Under the pieces are notes generated by a model, which was not told where the DNA came from, did not search any database, and saw only the letters and a list, made by a program, of their open reading frames with translations. Positions 40,076-50,287 of a stretch of DNA of 64,000 nt are shown here, in pieces (within the stretch, counting starts at the first letter, position 1; each line of letters starts with the position of its first letter). Position numbers and translations under genes: made by a program. Origin of the DNA: Alphaproteobacteria bacterium (GTDB taxonomy: Bacteria > Pseudomonadota > Alphaproteobacteria > Rhizobiales > Rhizobiaceae); the NCBI GenBank assembly GCA_016861165.1, contig BOKV01000014.1, positions 1-64,000 of the forward strand, read 5' to 3'.

Positions 40076-40996
40076 TTAGCGGATCGCCGCCCCGGTCAGG
40101 CCTTCGGCGATGGTTCGCGACGTGACCTTGAGGAGGTCGAGATAGGTCGGCACGGGACCGTCCGGTTCGGAAAGCGAATCCACATAAAGCACGCCGCCGT
40201 AGCGCGCGCCAGTCTCGCGCGCGATCTGTTTTGCCGGCTCGGGCGAAACGGTGCTCTCGCTGAAGATCGCCGGAATGCCGTTGGCGCGTACCGCGTCGAT
40301 GACCTTGCGCACCTGCTGCGGCGTGCCCTGCTGGTCGGCGTTGATCGGCCAGATGTAGAGTTCCTTCAGGCCGAAATCGCGAGCGAGGTAGGAAAACGCG
40401 CCCTCGCTGGTCGCCAGCCAGCGCTGGCCTTCGGGAATCGGATCGAGCGCGGCGTGGACCGGCGCGGCAACCGCGGCGATCTCCCGCTTGTAGCGCTCGG
40501 CGTTGGCCCTGTAGGTCGCCGCGTTCTGCGGATCGTGGGTGGCGAGCGCGCTGGCAATATTGTCGACATAGATCATGGCATTCGACGTCGACATCCAGGC
40601 ATGCGGGTTGGGCTTGCCGGAATACGGCCCCTCGCCGATGCCGAGGATTTCGACGCCGTCGCTGACGACTGCCTGCGGCACGTCGCGAAGATTGGCGAAG
40701 AACTTTTCGAACCAGAGTTCGAGATTCAATCCGTTCCACAGGACGAGGTCGGCGCCCTGGGCGCGCACGAGATCGCGCGGCGTCGGCTGGTAGTTGTGGA
40801 TCTCGGAGCCCGGTTTGGTGATCGATTCGACGACCGCCGCCTCACCGGCCACGTTGCGGGCCATGTCGGCGATCACGGTGAAGGTCGTGGCGACCTTGAA
40901 CTTGGCGGAAGCATCCGCCGCCGACACAAGATGCAGGACGGCCGAGATCGCGACAACTGCGCACATGCCCGCCACCCGACGAACCGTCATCGACAT
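40076..40996 (-). CDS. sitA: periplasmic metal-binding protein (SitA-like, Mn/Fe)
   Basis: 306 residues with a signal peptide. Metal ligands of the cluster A-I family are visible: His in [10 protein letters not shown], His in KPNPHAWMS, Glu in [10 protein letters not shown] and Asp in [10 protein letters not shown]. The His-rich loop of zinc-specific ZnuA is absent, so Mn2+ or Fe2+ is the more likely cargo (inference). It is the first gene of sitABCD and is preceded by two Fur-like sites 45 and 99 bases upstream. Confidence 0.92.
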   Translation of the reverse strand: MSMTVRRVAGMCAVVAISAVLHLVSAADASAKFKVATTFTVIADMARNVAGEAAVVESITKPGSEIHNYQPTPRDLVRAQGADLVLWNGLNLELWFEKFFANLRDVPQAVVSDGVEILGIGEGPYSGKPNPHAWMSTSNAMIYVDNIASALATHDPQNAATYRANAERYKREIAAVAAPVHAALDPIPEGQRWLATSEGAFSYLARDFGLKELYIWPINADQQGTPQQVRKVIDAVRANGIPAIFSESTVSPEPAKQIARETGARYGGVLYVDSLSEPDGPVPTYLDLLKVTSRTIAEGLTGAAIR

Positions 40997-41040
40997 GATC
41001 TGCTGCTCCGAGGGTCGAGGCGGCCGTCAAGGACTCGCCT

Positions 41041-41060
41041 AATTGAGAACCATTCGCAAC
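41041..41060. promoter_or_regulatory. Fur-family operator upstream of sitA (proximal)
   Basis: The box TTGAGAACCATTCGCAAC lies within a 20-bp element that reappears inverted at 41095-41114 with one mismatch. Its core TGAGAAC-C-ATTCGCA follows the 7-1-7 Fur layout (TGATAATnATTATCA) at 10 of 14 positions. It ends 45 bases from the sitA start. Confidence 0.6.
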
Positions 41061-41094
41061 AAATCTAGCGTTCCCACCGGCCAGCGTCAAGCCA

Positions 41095-41114
41095 GTTGCG
41101 AATGATTCTCAATT
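41095..41114. promoter_or_regulatory. Fur-family operator upstream of sitA (distal, inverted copy)
   Basis: Reads GTTGCGAATGATTCTCAATT on the plus strand, the inverse of the proximal element except for one base. The core TGAGAAT-C-ATTCGCA is the better Fur match (11 of 14). The two elements enclose 34 bases, a natural place for a promoter between repressor sites. Confidence 0.6.
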
Positions 41115-41130
41115 ACTGCGCCCGTCCGGT

Positions 41131-43323
41131 TCAGGCGACGGCTTCGCTCGCATGCCGCGCATTGCGCCGGCGCGCCAGATGCGCCACCACGTTCTCGATC
41201 ATGCGCATGCCCGCCTCGCCACCGAGCGTCATGATCGATTCGGGATGGAACTGGACAGCGGCGACCGGCTCGCTGCGGTGTTCGATGCCCATCACGACGC
41301 CGTCGGTGGTCTGCGCGGTGATGATGAACTCCTTGGGTAGCCGCACCGGATCGGCGAAGATCGAGTGGTAGCGCCCCACCGTCACCTCGTGGTCGAGGCC
41401 GGAAAAGACAAGGCCGGGTTTCAGCACCTTGATGCGCGAGGGCTTGCCGTGGAAAGGTATGGCGAGCTGGCGCAATTGCCCGCCATAGGCCTCGGCCAGC
41501 GCCTGCAGGCCCAGGCAGACGCCGAAGATCGGCAGGTGGCGCGCCCGCGCCATGGCGATGGTCGCCCTGCAGTCGAAGTCGGCCGGCGTGCCGGGTCCGG
41601 GCGACAGCACCACGAGGTCTGGCTGCAATTCGTCGAACACGGGCTCGGCGACGGGCGTGCGCACCGTGGTCACTTTCGCACCGGTCTGGCGGAAATAGTT
41701 GGCGAGCGTGTGGACGAAGCTGTCCTCGTGGTCGACCAGGAGAATCCGCAGCCCCTCGCCGACGCGGGCCACCTTGCGCGGCCCCGCCTGCTGGTTGGAG
41801 CGGCCGGCCTCGCGCACCGCCGCCAGCATGGCCGATGCCTTCAACTCGGTCTCGTGCTCCTCCTCGACCGGATCGGAATCGAACAGCAATGTGGCGCCGG
41901 CCCGCACCTCGGCGATGCCGCCCTTCAGCCGGATGGTACGCAGCGTCAGGCCGGTGTTCATATCGCCGTTGAAATGAACCATGCCGATGGCGCCGCCATA
42001 CCAGGCGCGCGGGCTCTTTTCCTTCTCCTCAATGTAGCGCATCGCCCACAGCTTCGGCGCGCCGGTCACGGTCACCGCCCAGGCATGGCTGAGGAAGCCA
42101 TCGAAGGCGTCCATGTCCTCGCGCAGCCGGCCTTCTATGTGGTCGACTGTGTGGATCAGCCGCGAATACATCTCGATCTGGCGTCGGCCGATGACCCGGA
42201 CGGAGCCCGGCTCGCACACCCGGCTCTTGTCGTTGCGGTCGACATCCGAGCACATCGTCAGTTCGGACTCGTCCTTCTTGGAATTGAGCAGTTTCAGGAT
42301 CTGCTCGGAGTCCTCGATCGCGTCGCGGCCGCGCTTGATGGTGCCCGAGATCGGGCAGGTCTCGATGCGCCGCCCTGTCACCCGCACGAACATCTCCGGC
42401 GAAGCGCCGATCAGGAATTCGTTGTGGCCGAGATTGATGAAGAAGGAATAGGGCGACGGGTTGATCGCCTTCAGCTTGTCGGCGATTGCCGACGGCGACG
42501 TCGTGCAGCGTTCGTAGAAGGTCTGGCCGGGCACCACCTCGAACAGGTCGCCGCGCTTGAACTTCTCCTTGGCCGCCTCGACGATCCTGGCATATTCGCC
42601 GGGCTGGTGGTCGCCGCGCGGCGGATCAGCGGTCGCCGCCGCGAACGGCTGGTCCTGGCCCTCGCGCGGCAGGCCGGCGGTCGAAAGCCCGTCCTTCGAA
42701 TAGTCGTAGCGCTCGTGCCAGGCGATCGCCTGGTGGTGGTCGACGACCAGCACCTCGTCCGGCAGATAGAGCACCAGGTCGCGCTGGTCGGCCGGCCGCG
42801 CCAGACGCTGCTCGATGTCCTCGAACTGGAAGACGAGGTCATAGCCGAAGGCGCCATAGAGGCCGAGCTTGGCATCGTCCTCGGTGCGGAACAGGTCGAC
42901 GATGGTCCGGATGACCGAAAAGACGGTCGGCGCGCGCGAACGCTCCTCCTCGGTGACCACCCGCGCCGCCTTTGCCACCGTTACCGCGAGACGGCCGTCG
43001 CCGCGGTCGAGCCGCGCGACATGGGGATGACCTTCCAGCGCCGGCGCAATGATGTCGATCAGCACCCCGCCGCGCCGGTTGTAGGCGATGATGGCAACCT
43101 CGCGGCCCCTCGCCTCGATGCCGAGCGGCGGGTCGACCACGGCCGTGTCCCAGCGCGTGTAACGGCCGGGATACTCGTAGTTCGACGAGAAGATGGCGCC
43201 GCGCCTGCGGTCGACCCGCCGGCAGGCGGCGGCGATGGCGCTCGCATAATCGGCGGGACAGCTCTGCCGGTCGACGGTGACGCCGCCGCCGGTGATGAAC
43301 TGGATGGGCTGGTGCGAAACCAT
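41131..43323 (-). CDS. trpEG: fused anthranilate synthase (TrpE-TrpG)
   Basis: 730 residues. The N-terminal component I carries the chorismate-binding [49 protein letters not shown] and [10 protein letters not shown]. After a linker, the glutamine amidotransferase has [24 protein letters not shown] (nucleophile Cys) and VQFHPES (His and Glu). It makes anthranilate from chorismate and glutamine. The fusion is typical of Hyphomicrobiales. It starts at ATG 43323, 110 bases after the trpL leader, with an attenuator between them. Confidence 0.97.
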   Translation of the reverse strand: MVSHQPIQFITGGGVTVDRQSCPADYASAIAAACRRVDRRRGAIFSSNYEYPGRYTRWDTAVVDPPLGIEARGREVAIIAYNRRGGVLIDIIAPALEGHPHVARLDRGDGRLAVTVAKAARVVTEEERSRAPTVFSVIRTIVDLFRTEDDAKLGLYGAFGYDLVFQFEDIEQRLARPADQRDLVLYLPDEVLVVDHHQAIAWHERYDYSKDGLSTAGLPREGQDQPFAAATADPPRGDHQPGEYARIVEAAKEKFKRGDLFEVVPGQTFYERCTTSPSAIADKLKAINPSPYSFFINLGHNEFLIGASPEMFVRVTGRRIETCPISGTIKRGRDAIEDSEQILKLLNSKKDESELTMCSDVDRNDKSRVCEPGSVRVIGRRQIEMYSRLIHTVDHIEGRLREDMDAFDGFLSHAWAVTVTGAPKLWAMRYIEEKEKSPRAWYGGAIGMVHFNGDMNTGLTLRTIRLKGGIAEVRAGATLLFDSDPVEEEHETELKASAMLAAVREAGRSNQQAGPRKVARVGEGLRILLVDHEDSFVHTLANYFRQTGAKVTTVRTPVAEPVFDELQPDLVVLSPGPGTPADFDCRATIAMARARHLPIFGVCLGLQALAEAYGGQLRQLAIPFHGKPSRIKVLKPGLVFSGLDHEVTVGRYHSIFADPVRLPKEFIITAQTTDGVVMGIEHRSEPVAAVQFHPESIMTLGGEAGMRMIENVVAHLARRRNARHASEAVA

Positions 43324-43364
43324 TGCTGCGTCCTTGCCTTTTCCCCGTCTCGCCCGCGGACAGC

Positions 43365-43394
43365 AAAAAAGCCGCCCGGAACGTCGAGCGGCTT
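43365..43394 (-). terminator. trp attenuator (Rho-independent terminator)
   Basis: Minus strand AAGCCGCTCG-ACGTTC-CGGGCGGCTT followed by TTTT, with the stem at 43369-43394 and the U-run at 43365-43368 and beyond. It lies between the trpL stop and the trpEG start. Ribosome stalling at the two leader Trp codons would favour an alternative fold and read-through. Confidence 0.85.
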
Positions 43395-43432
43395 CAAATC
43401 CCCATGCACGCGTGAGCGATCGTCGGCCGCTG

Positions 43433-43477
43433 TCAGCGGACCCGCCACCACCCATTGATCGCGCGTACGGTGTTCAT
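43433..43477 (-). CDS. trpL: trp leader peptide
   Basis: 14 residues, [14 protein letters not shown], with tandem Trp codons near the end. Followed by the attenuator terminator and trpEG. There is no Shine-Dalgarno sequence; the predicted promoter would start transcription at or beside the ATG, as in the leaderless trpL transcript of Sinorhizobium meliloti (established knowledge). Confidence 0.9.
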   Translation of the reverse strand: MNTVRAINGWWRVR

Positions 43478-43485
43478 GTCTGCCT

Positions 43486-43513
43486 TGATAGCCTTCACCG
43501 CGTTGTCGCGCAA
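43486..43513 (-). promoter_or_regulatory. trp promoter
   Basis: Minus strand TTGCGC (43508-43513), 16-base spacer, CTATCA (43486-43491). The predicted start lies at about 43479, two bases from the trpL ATG (43477), which fits a leaderless mRNA. Confidence 0.55.
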
Positions 43514-43552
43514 GCGCTTTGGTTGCGCTTTGGTCGATTGGCCGCCGGCATG

Positions 43553-44443
43553 CTAGAAATCAATCCAGCCGCGCCGGTGCGCCTTGTGCTCGGGTTCGAC
43601 ATGGATGCTGATGCGCGCGTGCGGCACGCCGGCGCGGATCGCCTCCTCGATCCGATCGCAGATCACATGTGCATCGGCGACCGTGGTCTGCCCGTCGACC
43701 ACCAGATGGAACTCGACGAAGGTGGCCGATCCCGACACCCGCGCCTTGATGTCGTGCACCTGCAGGGCGCCGGCGCCGGCCCGTTCGACTGCCAGCTCGA
43801 TGAGCCGCATGGTCTCGGTATCGGGGACAACGTCCATGAGGCCGCCGACCGACATCTTGAGGAGCCGCCAGCCCGACCACAGGATGTTGACCGCCACCAG
43901 CATGGCGAGCAGCGGGTCAAGCAGCGCGATGCCGGTAAGCTGCGCCAGCGCGATGCCGGCGAGCACGCCGACGGATGAGACGACATCGGCGAACAGGTGC
44001 CAGCCGTCCGACTGCAGCGCGGTCGACTTGAGCGCCCTGCCCCGGCTGATCAGGATATAGCACCAGCAGCCGTTGATCAGCGCCGCGCCGATATTGGCCG
44101 CATAGGCTTCCAGCGGCACGCTCAGCGCCCGCTCGAGCTGGATCGCCTGCCACGCCTGGACGACGATCGCCCAGGCGGCCGCGCCGATCAGCACCGCCTC
44201 GATCAGGGCGACGAAATATTCGACCTTCTCGTGGCCGTAGGGGTGGTCGGCATCGGCCGGTCTGGCGGCGTAAAGCACCGCCAGCCAGGCGGCCAGCGCG
44301 GTAACGACGTTGACGACGCTTTCGACCGCGTCGGAGAACAGTGCGACACTGCCCGACAGCCAGGCGGCCACCGCCTTCAGCGCCAGCACGACGAGGGCGA
44401 CGACGATGCTCTTCCAGGCCAGGCTGGCCGCGGTGGACGGCAA
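43553..44443 (-). CDS. cation diffusion facilitator (CDF) transporter
   Basis: 296 residues with six membrane helices and a C-terminal cytoplasmic metal-binding domain (VSGSATFVEFHLVVDGQTTVADAH). The site-A ligands are in LFSDAVESVVNV and GWHLFADVVSSVG, and DHPYGHEKVEYF is the conserved loop motif. CDF proteins exchange Zn2+, Fe2+ or Mn2+ for protons. The single His-Asp in HLFAD, with Asp in SDAVES, fits FieF-like or MntE-like members; the metal cannot be decided from sequence. It lies upstream of the trp promoter on the same strand. Confidence 0.92.
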   Translation of the reverse strand: MPSTAASLAWKSIVVALVVLALKAVAAWLSGSVALFSDAVESVVNVVTALAAWLAVLYAARPADADHPYGHEKVEYFVALIEAVLIGAAAWAIVVQAWQAIQLERALSVPLEAYAANIGAALINGCWCYILISRGRALKSTALQSDGWHLFADVVSSVGVLAGIALAQLTGIALLDPLLAMLVAVNILWSGWRLLKMSVGGLMDVVPDTETMRLIELAVERAGAGALQVHDIKARVSGSATFVEFHLVVDGQTTVADAHVICDRIEEAIRAGVPHARISIHVEPEHKAHRRGWIDF

Positions 44444-44605
44444 GGCGTTTCCCTCGTTTGCGGTGGATTCAACCCGGCCTTTAGCACCGCGCGGCCACGT
44501 TGTGAAAGCGCATGACGGCCTGCTGACAACCTGCTGTCAGGAGTGCGGGCCGCCCGAGGGCGGAAGCGCCTTCCAACCGCGCCGAACAATGCTAAATCGG
44601 AGCCG

Positions 44606-45772
44606 ATGGTACGAAGCACGCGCAGACCCGTGGAACTTCCGGCCGCTGTGGCGCGGCGCATCTGGCTCACCGCCCAGCGCCTCGACACCGCCGCGCCGTT
44701 CGGCGAAGGCCCGGCGGCCACGCCCGCGGCGGTCGCCCATCTGGGCTATGTGCAGATCGACACCATCAACGTCATCGAACGCTGCCACCACCACATCCTG
44801 TGGACGCGCATCCCGGACTACGAGCGCGCCCACCTTCATGCCGCCCAGAGCGTCGACAAATCGGTGTTCGAATACTGGACGCATGCGCTCGCCTACGTGC
44901 CGACGGCGGACCTGCGCCAATTCCTGCCGGCGATGGCCGCCCACCGTCAGGCGCCGCCGTCCTGGTTCAGCGCGGTCAGGCGCAAGGACCTGCACCGGGT
45001 GATGTCGCTGGTCAGGAAGAACGGTCCGCTGTCGATCCGCGATATCGACGACGATGTGCTGGTTGAGAAGGATCACCCATGGGCGAGCCGCAAGCCGTCC
45101 AAGCGCGCCCTCCAGCTTGCCTTCTTCGCCGGCGCGCTGACGGTGGCCGAGCGCAACGGCATGATCAAGAGCTATGAACTGCCCGAGCGTCATTTCGGCT
45201 GGGACCGGCGGCCGCGCCCGGCGACGCCGCGCCAGGTCAACGAATATGTCCTCGAACGGGCACTGCGCAGCCAGGGCATCGTCAGCCTCGATTCGATCTG
45301 CCATCTCGACGCCGGGCGCAAGCCGGCGATCCGCGCGCTCATCGAAGCGCGGCTGCGTCGGCGGCTGCTGGTGCCGGTCGCCGTCGAGGGCGCCGGCAGG
45401 ACCGAACACTGGGCATCGCCACAGGCATTGGCGGAGACCCCCGCGCCGGCGGCGCCGCTCGTCCACATCCTGTCGCCGTTCGACCCGCTGATCATCCAGC
45501 GCAGGCGCCTGAAGCTTTTCTTCGGCTACGACCACCTGTTCGAGGCCTATGTGCCGAAGGAGAAGCGTGTCTATGGCTATTTCGCCCTGCCGGTACTCGT
45601 CGGCGACGCGATCGTGGCGGCCATCGACTGCAAGACCGACCGCCAGGCCGGCAGGCTGCTGATAAACCGATGGACCTGGGTCGGCGAAGGCAGCGCCGCG
45701 GAACATAAGGCGACGATCGAGGAGGCGCTGCATCGCTTCGAGCGGTTCCAGTTCGCCGTCCCGGCCGGCTGA
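44606..45772 (+). CDS. YcaQ/AlkX-type crosslink-repair DNA glycosylase (HTH_42 family)
   Basis: 388 residues. The N-terminal winged-helix region contains LGYVQIDTINVIER, with the Gln-x-Asp catalytic motif (QID) of the AlkX/YcaQ branch, and later WASRKPSKRALQLAFFAGALTVAERNG and LLSPFDPLI-type SPFDPLIIQRRR motifs. E. coli YcaQ unhooks interstrand crosslinks and removes alkylated bases (established). It is divergent from the CDF gene. The upstream start is not certain, but the ATG at 44606 gives a family-like N terminus. Confidence 0.88.
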   Translation: MVRSTRRPVELPAAVARRIWLTAQRLDTAAPFGEGPAATPAAVAHLGYVQIDTINVIERCHHHILWTRIPDYERAHLHAAQSVDKSVFEYWTHALAYVPTADLRQFLPAMAAHRQAPPSWFSAVRRKDLHRVMSLVRKNGPLSIRDIDDDVLVEKDHPWASRKPSKRALQLAFFAGALTVAERNGMIKSYELPERHFGWDRRPRPATPRQVNEYVLERALRSQGIVSLDSICHLDAGRKPAIRALIEARLRRRLLVPVAVEGAGRTEHWASPQALAETPAPAAPLVHILSPFDPLIIQRRRLKLFFGYDHLFEAYVPKEKRVYGYFALPVLVGDAIVAAIDCKTDRQAGRLLINRWTWVGEGSAAEHKATIEEALHRFERFQFAVPAG

Positions 45773-45853
45773 GGCGAGCAAGGACGCGGCTTGAGCCGAT
45801 GGTCGGCCTGCCCGGTGAAGACTGCCGCTCAGGTTGCCGGCGAGAGTTGCCGC

Positions 45854-45999
45854 TCACGCGCGCTGGCGAAGCGCGCGCAAGGTCGCCATCGTGTCGGCGA
45901 GGCTCTGTTCGACGGGAAATTGCTGGCGCCAGCCGAGCTCCTCCTTCGCCCGGGCGTTGGACATGGTCCATTCCCTGCGCGCCGGGGGCGGCCGGCCCC
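45854..45999 (-). pseudogene. remnant of an NAD-dependent epimerase/dehydratase gene (C-terminal end)
   Basis: About 146 bases encode PARREWTMSNARAKEELGW, then a Phe-Pro segment and LADTMATLRALRQRA and a stop at 45854. NARAKEELGW with a Pro-rich lead is the typical C-terminal signature of extended short-chain dehydrogenase epimerases. Everything 5' of it has been lost, and the fragment abuts the fhs stop codon at 46000. It suggests a deletion that fused the tail of an epimerase gene to the region after fhs. Confidence 0.6.
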
Positions 46000-47679
46000 T
46001 CAGAACAACCCCTCGATGTGACCAAGCTCGTTGAGCCTGATGCGTTCGGAGGAAGGTGACTTGGGCAGGCCGGGCATGGTCATGATCTCGCCGCAGATGG
46101 CGACGACGAAGCCGGCGCCAGCCGAAAGCCGCACCTCGCGGATCGGCACGACATGGTCGACCGGCGCCCCGCGCAGGTTCGGATCGGTCGAGAACGAATA
46201 TTGCGTCTTGGCCATGCACACCGGCAGGTGGCCGTAACCGGCCTGCTCCCACTGGTGGAGCTGGTCGCGCACGCTCTTGTCGGCGATCGCCTCCGAACCG
46301 CGATAGATGCGGCGCACGATGGTGTTCATCTTCTCGAACAGTCCCGTCTCGTCGGCATAGATGGGTGAGAACTGCGCGGCGCCGGAATCGGCGAGCGCGG
46401 CGACCCTATGGGCCAATGCCGTGATACCCTTCGAGCCCTCGGCCCAGTGGCGGCAGACGATGGCCTCGGCGCCCATTGCCGCCACATAGGCCTTCACCGC
46501 AGCGATCTCGGCATCGGTGTCGGCGGTGAAGTGGTTGATCGCGACGACCGCGGGCACCCCGAACTGCTTGACGTTTTCCAGATGCCGGCCGAGATTGGCG
46601 CAGCCCTTCTTGACCGCCGCGACATTCTCCGTGCCGAGCTCCTCTTTCTTGACGCCGCCATTCATCTTGAGCGCCCGCACCGTGGCGACGATGACAGCGG
46701 CGGCCGGCTTGAGGCCGGCCTTGCGGCACTTGATGTCGAAGAACTTCTCCGCCCCGAGATCGGCGCCGAACCCCGCCTCGGTGACCACATAGTCGGCGAG
46801 CTTCAGCGCCGCGCGCGTCGCCACCACCGAGTTGCAGCCATGGGCGATGTTGGCGAACGGCCCGCCATGGACGAAGGCCGGATTGTTCTCGAGTGTCTGC
46901 ACCAGGTTGGGCTGCATGGCGTCCTTGAGCAGCACGGCCATGGCGCCGTCCGCCTTGAGGTCGCGGCAGTAGACCGGCGTGCGGTCGCGCCGGTAGCCGA
47001 CGATGATGTCGCCGAGGCGCTTCTCCAGGTCCTGCGGGTCGGAGGCCAGGCACAGGATCGCCATCACCTCGGAGGCGACCGTGATATCGAAGCCGGCCTC
47101 GCGCGGATAGCCGTTGGCGACGCCGCCGAGCGAACAGACGATCTCGCGCAGCGCCCGGTCGTTCATGTCCATGACCCGGCGCCAGGCGACCCGGCGCGTG
47201 TCTAAGCCGTGCCCGTTGCCCCAGTAGATGTGGTTGTCGATCATCGCCGCCAGCAGGTTGTGCGCCGCGGTGATGGCGTGGAAGTCGCCGGTGAAATGAA
47301 GGTTGATGTCCTCCATCGGTACGATCTGGGCATAGCCGCCGCCGGCCGCACCGCCCTTCACACCGAAGCAGGGGCCGAGCGACGGCTCGCGCAGGCAGAC
47401 CATCGCCTTGCGGCCGATGGCGTTGAGCCCGTCGCCGAGGCCGACCGTGGTGGTAGTCTTGCCCTCGCCGGCCGGCGTCGGGTTGATCGCGGTCACCAGG
47501 ATCAGCTTGCCGTCTTCCCGGTCGGTGAGCGACTTCAGGAACTCGGCCGAGACCTTGGCCTTGTCGTGGCCGTAGGGCAGCAGGTGCTCGGGCGGGATGC
47601 CGAGGCCGGCGCCGATCTCATGGATCGGCTTTTTCGCCGCTGCTCGCGCGATCTCGATGTCTGACTTGATCTCGGCCAT
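46000..47679 (-). CDS. fhs: formate-tetrahydrofolate ligase
   Basis: 559 residues, the normal length. It makes 10-formyl-tetrahydrofolate from formate, THF and ATP. The P-loop-like [14 protein letters not shown] is near residue 68, [35 protein letters not shown] is the signature, and the frame ends [11 protein letters not shown]...GLF. It starts at ATG 47679; the frame is open earlier but not protein-like. It is the one-carbon entry gene and stands alone on the minus strand. Confidence 0.97.
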   Translation of the reverse strand: MAEIKSDIEIARAAAKKPIHEIGAGLGIPPEHLLPYGHDKAKVSAEFLKSLTDREDGKLILVTAINPTPAGEGKTTTTVGLGDGLNAIGRKAMVCLREPSLGPCFGVKGGAAGGGYAQIVPMEDINLHFTGDFHAITAAHNLLAAMIDNHIYWGNGHGLDTRRVAWRRVMDMNDRALREIVCSLGGVANGYPREAGFDITVASEVMAILCLASDPQDLEKRLGDIIVGYRRDRTPVYCRDLKADGAMAVLLKDAMQPNLVQTLENNPAFVHGGPFANIAHGCNSVVATRAALKLADYVVTEAGFGADLGAEKFFDIKCRKAGLKPAAAVIVATVRALKMNGGVKKEELGTENVAAVKKGCANLGRHLENVKQFGVPAVVAINHFTADTDAEIAAVKAYVAAMGAEAIVCRHWAEGSKGITALAHRVAALADSGAAQFSPIYADETGLFEKMNTIVRRIYRGSEAIADKSVRDQLHQWEQAGYGHLPVCMAKTQYSFSTDPNLRGAPVDHVVPIREVRLSAGAGFVVAICGEIMTMPGLPKSPSSERIRLNELGHIEGLF

Positions 47680-47846
47680 TGGGTCCTCCCGCGCTGCCGC
47701 CATCCGGCGCACCGGCGCATTTGGGGCGCCGGCCGGCGAGGCGAGAGCAAATCCCAAACGGCCGGCGTCGCGCCGTCCCGTTTGTGCCGTCCAATGCGCG
47801 AATTGCGACAGGGGTGGCCTGCGATGGCGGCCGCCCACCCCCAGCC

Positions 47847-48947
47847 TCACCGGTCAAGCACGTCGCGCAGCTCCACCAGGTTGGAGCGTACCCGCAGGAG
47901 CGCGAAGCCGATCGATTCCAGGTGCGACTTGATCAGGCTGGAGGCCGAGCCGTTCATGACGACCGGCGGGCGCAGGCGCAGTGCCTCGCGCAACTGCCCG
48001 TCGACGCGGTTCCACACCGCATCGAGATTGCGCTGCGCCGCCACGTCGCGGAAATCGCTGCGGGCGGCCGCCAGGATGCCGTAATAGGCAAAGAGCTGGC
48101 CGTAGGTGAACCAGAAGCGGTCATCGGCGCGCCGGTCGAAACCGAAGAAATTGGCGACCTCGACGCGGCGTTGCAGGATTTCCGAGGTCGAGCCGATGTC
48201 GCCGGTCACCCGGTCGAAGAACTGCAGCAGGTTGTCGGCGCGGGCATCGAAATCGGCCGAGCAGCGGCCCAGTTCCTCATTGAAGGCGAGCAGCTTGCGG
48301 CGTGCGTCGCGCATGCGCGCCTGCGTCGTCGGCTGCAGGAAGGGCGGACTGAATGTGATGAACCAGGCGTCCTCGCGATAGTTGATCGCCTCGCGCGCCT
48401 CCTGCAGGTTCTGGTTGATCGACGAGGTGCCGCGCACGCGCCCGAGCCGGTCAACCAGTTCGATCACCGTGCGGCGCAGCACCTGGTTGATGCCGAGCTG
48501 GAAGGCAGCCTTGTTGTCGAAGAACGGCGTCTCCTTCCACTCGATGCCGAAGAACCCGGCCTTGGAGAGCGGATTGGACGACACCCAGGTGTCGGTGTTC
48601 ACGTTGCCGTCGATCAGGTCCGCCGTCACCACGACCATGGCGGAGGGCTGGCAGCTGCTGTCGGCGAGCCGTTCGCCGACAGCGGCCGAACGGTTCTGGA
48701 AATGGTAGCGCGCCACGTAGTCGGGATCGCCGCTGTGCCAGAACTGGGTGATGTAGAAGAAGTGCCCATAGCCGATGATGAGCGCCAGCAGAATCGCGAA
48801 GACGGGGATCTTGATGAACCAGCCGCGGCCCTTGAGCCAGCGCCAGAAGGCGGTGAACGGCCAGCAGGCGAGCGCTACCAGCCAGCCGATGCCCCGGCCG
48901 ATCCGCTCGAACAGCCGCGCGATGAACTGGACGATCGGGTCGAGCAT
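47847..48947 (-). CDS. DUF2333 family inner-membrane protein
   Basis: 366 residues. One clear helix (about 47-66, [23 protein letters not shown]) follows a basic amphipathic N terminus, then a long helical domain with [41 protein letters not shown]. The family has no known function. It is last of a cluster: coiled-coil, 388-residue protein, AAA ATPase, VapBC, 432-residue protein, DUF2333. Confidence 0.85.
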   Translation of the reverse strand: MLDPIVQFIARLFERIGRGIGWLVALACWPFTAFWRWLKGRGWFIKIPVFAILLALIIGYGHFFYITQFWHSGDPDYVARYHFQNRSAAVGERLADSSCQPSAMVVVTADLIDGNVNTDTWVSSNPLSKAGFFGIEWKETPFFDNKAAFQLGINQVLRRTVIELVDRLGRVRGTSSINQNLQEAREAINYREDAWFITFSPPFLQPTTQARMRDARRKLLAFNEELGRCSADFDARADNLLQFFDRVTGDIGSTSEILQRRVEVANFFGFDRRADDRFWFTYGQLFAYYGILAAARSDFRDVAAQRNLDAVWNRVDGQLREALRLRPPVVMNGSASSLIKSHLESIGFALLRVRSNLVELRDVLDR

Positions 48948-48988
48948 GGGAGGTCCCCCCTGGGCCGGAGCGGCCGCGTTGCGCGCTG

Positions 48989-50287
48989 CTACTTGTAGAG
49001 GCGCCGGCGCAGCGCCTTCTTGTCGGCAAGATAGTTATCGCGAATCTGTTTCACCACATGGTCGCGGTAATTTTCCGGCCAGTTCTCGTAGTCGCGGTAG
49101 AAGGCCGGCTTGTTGAAGACGAAACGCGTCATGTAGTCGAACTGCAGGTAATCGGAGATCAGCCGGTTGACGAGGTAGAAGTCGGCGTGCTCCGGATTGG
49201 CCCGCGAGATCAGGAAGCGCCGTTGCGGGCTGATCTCGCGCATGTCGACATTCGACCAGTTGGCGACCTGGCGGTGGACCCAGTTGATGAGCGGCAGCGA
49301 GCCCTCGCGTTCGACGATCCCCGCGTGGCGCGCCGCCCAGTTGGCGGCCCATTGCGGACCGACCCGCGACAGGTCGACGCGCAGATCGTTGTTGACGGCG
49401 AGCCAGGTGACCAGCATCAGCGCCCGCTCCTGGAGGAGCTGCGAACGCTCGATCCACGAGCCGCGCGGCGGGTCGACGCGGCCCGACTCGGCAAGAAAAC
49501 GGTAGACGCCGTCGTGGTCGCTGCGATCGATGTAGGAGACCTGCCACGGCCGCGACTTGCGGAAGCCCTTGGTCGCCGGATCACAGATGACGGTGACCTG
49601 GCCGTCGTCGATGAACACGTAGACACCACCGAAATGCGACGTCCAGTAGGTCTTCTGGCGGAACACCACTTCCTGCGGCAACAGCGTATTGGTGCGGATG
49701 TCGCCGGTGACCCTGGCGTACTCGACCATGGTGTTGAGCAGTTCGTTGTCGCGCCAGGCGTCGGGCTGCTTCAGGAGCTTCTCGATCAGCAGCTGCAGTT
49801 CGCCCGCCTTGCCGAGCAGGTTCGATGCCGTCTGCACGCGGAACTCGACCTGCTCGATCGACAGCAGGTCGTCGATGTCGTTGACCTCGAACACGCTGTC
49901 CTCGATCTCGCCATAGAGCACGTCCTTGATCGTCAGCGCATAGATCGCCTTCGCGTTCTTCTCGAAGAACTGGTAGAGCAGTTCCTCGGTGTTGGAGAAG
50001 GCGGTGTTGACGACCGGCAGGCCGATCTGCTCGGGCGACAGGATGATGAAGCGCCGGTTGACGCCGTTCGGGTCGAGATAGAGCTCGTCGCCGAGCGCGC
50101 CGGCCACCTCCGGCGAGAAGCCGGCCATGTCGATGCGGAAGCGTTCCAGTTCGACGGGGGCAAGACCGAAGCCGGTGAGCGCCAGATTGTAGCGCTCGAC
50201 CAGATGCGGCTCGGCCACTTCCATCAGCTGGCCGTAGATTAGCTTGTTGTCGATCAGGCGCTGCATGGCGTCATGCCGAATGGTCAC
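48989..50287 (-). CDS. uncharacterised protein (432 residues) of the AAA/DUF2333 cluster
   Basis: No named domain is recognised. The protein is soluble-looking and rich in aromatic and acidic residues, with segments LSPEQIGLPVVNTAFSNTEELLYQFFEKNAK and YLVNRLISDYLQFDYMTRF. There is no signal peptide or membrane helix. A GTG at 50287 overlaps the vapC stop (GTGA); the ATG at 50266 (MQRLIDNKLIYGQLME) is an equally good start. The DUF2333 gene follows 41 bases later, so these two appear to be co-transcribed. Confidence 0.75.
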   Translation of the reverse strand: MTIRHDAMQRLIDNKLIYGQLMEVAEPHLVERYNLALTGFGLAPVELERFRIDMAGFSPEVAGALGDELYLDPNGVNRRFIILSPEQIGLPVVNTAFSNTEELLYQFFEKNAKAIYALTIKDVLYGEIEDSVFEVNDIDDLLSIEQVEFRVQTASNLLGKAGELQLLIEKLLKQPDAWRDNELLNTMVEYARVTGDIRTNTLLPQEVVFRQKTYWTSHFGGVYVFIDDGQVTVICDPATKGFRKSRPWQVSYIDRSDHDGVYRFLAESGRVDPPRGSWIERSQLLQERALMLVTWLAVNNDLRVDLSRVGPQWAANWAARHAGIVEREGSLPLINWVHRQVANWSNVDMREISPQRRFLISRANPEHADFYLVNRLISDYLQFDYMTRFVFNKPAFYRDYENWPENYRDHVVKQIRDNYLADKKALRRRLYK

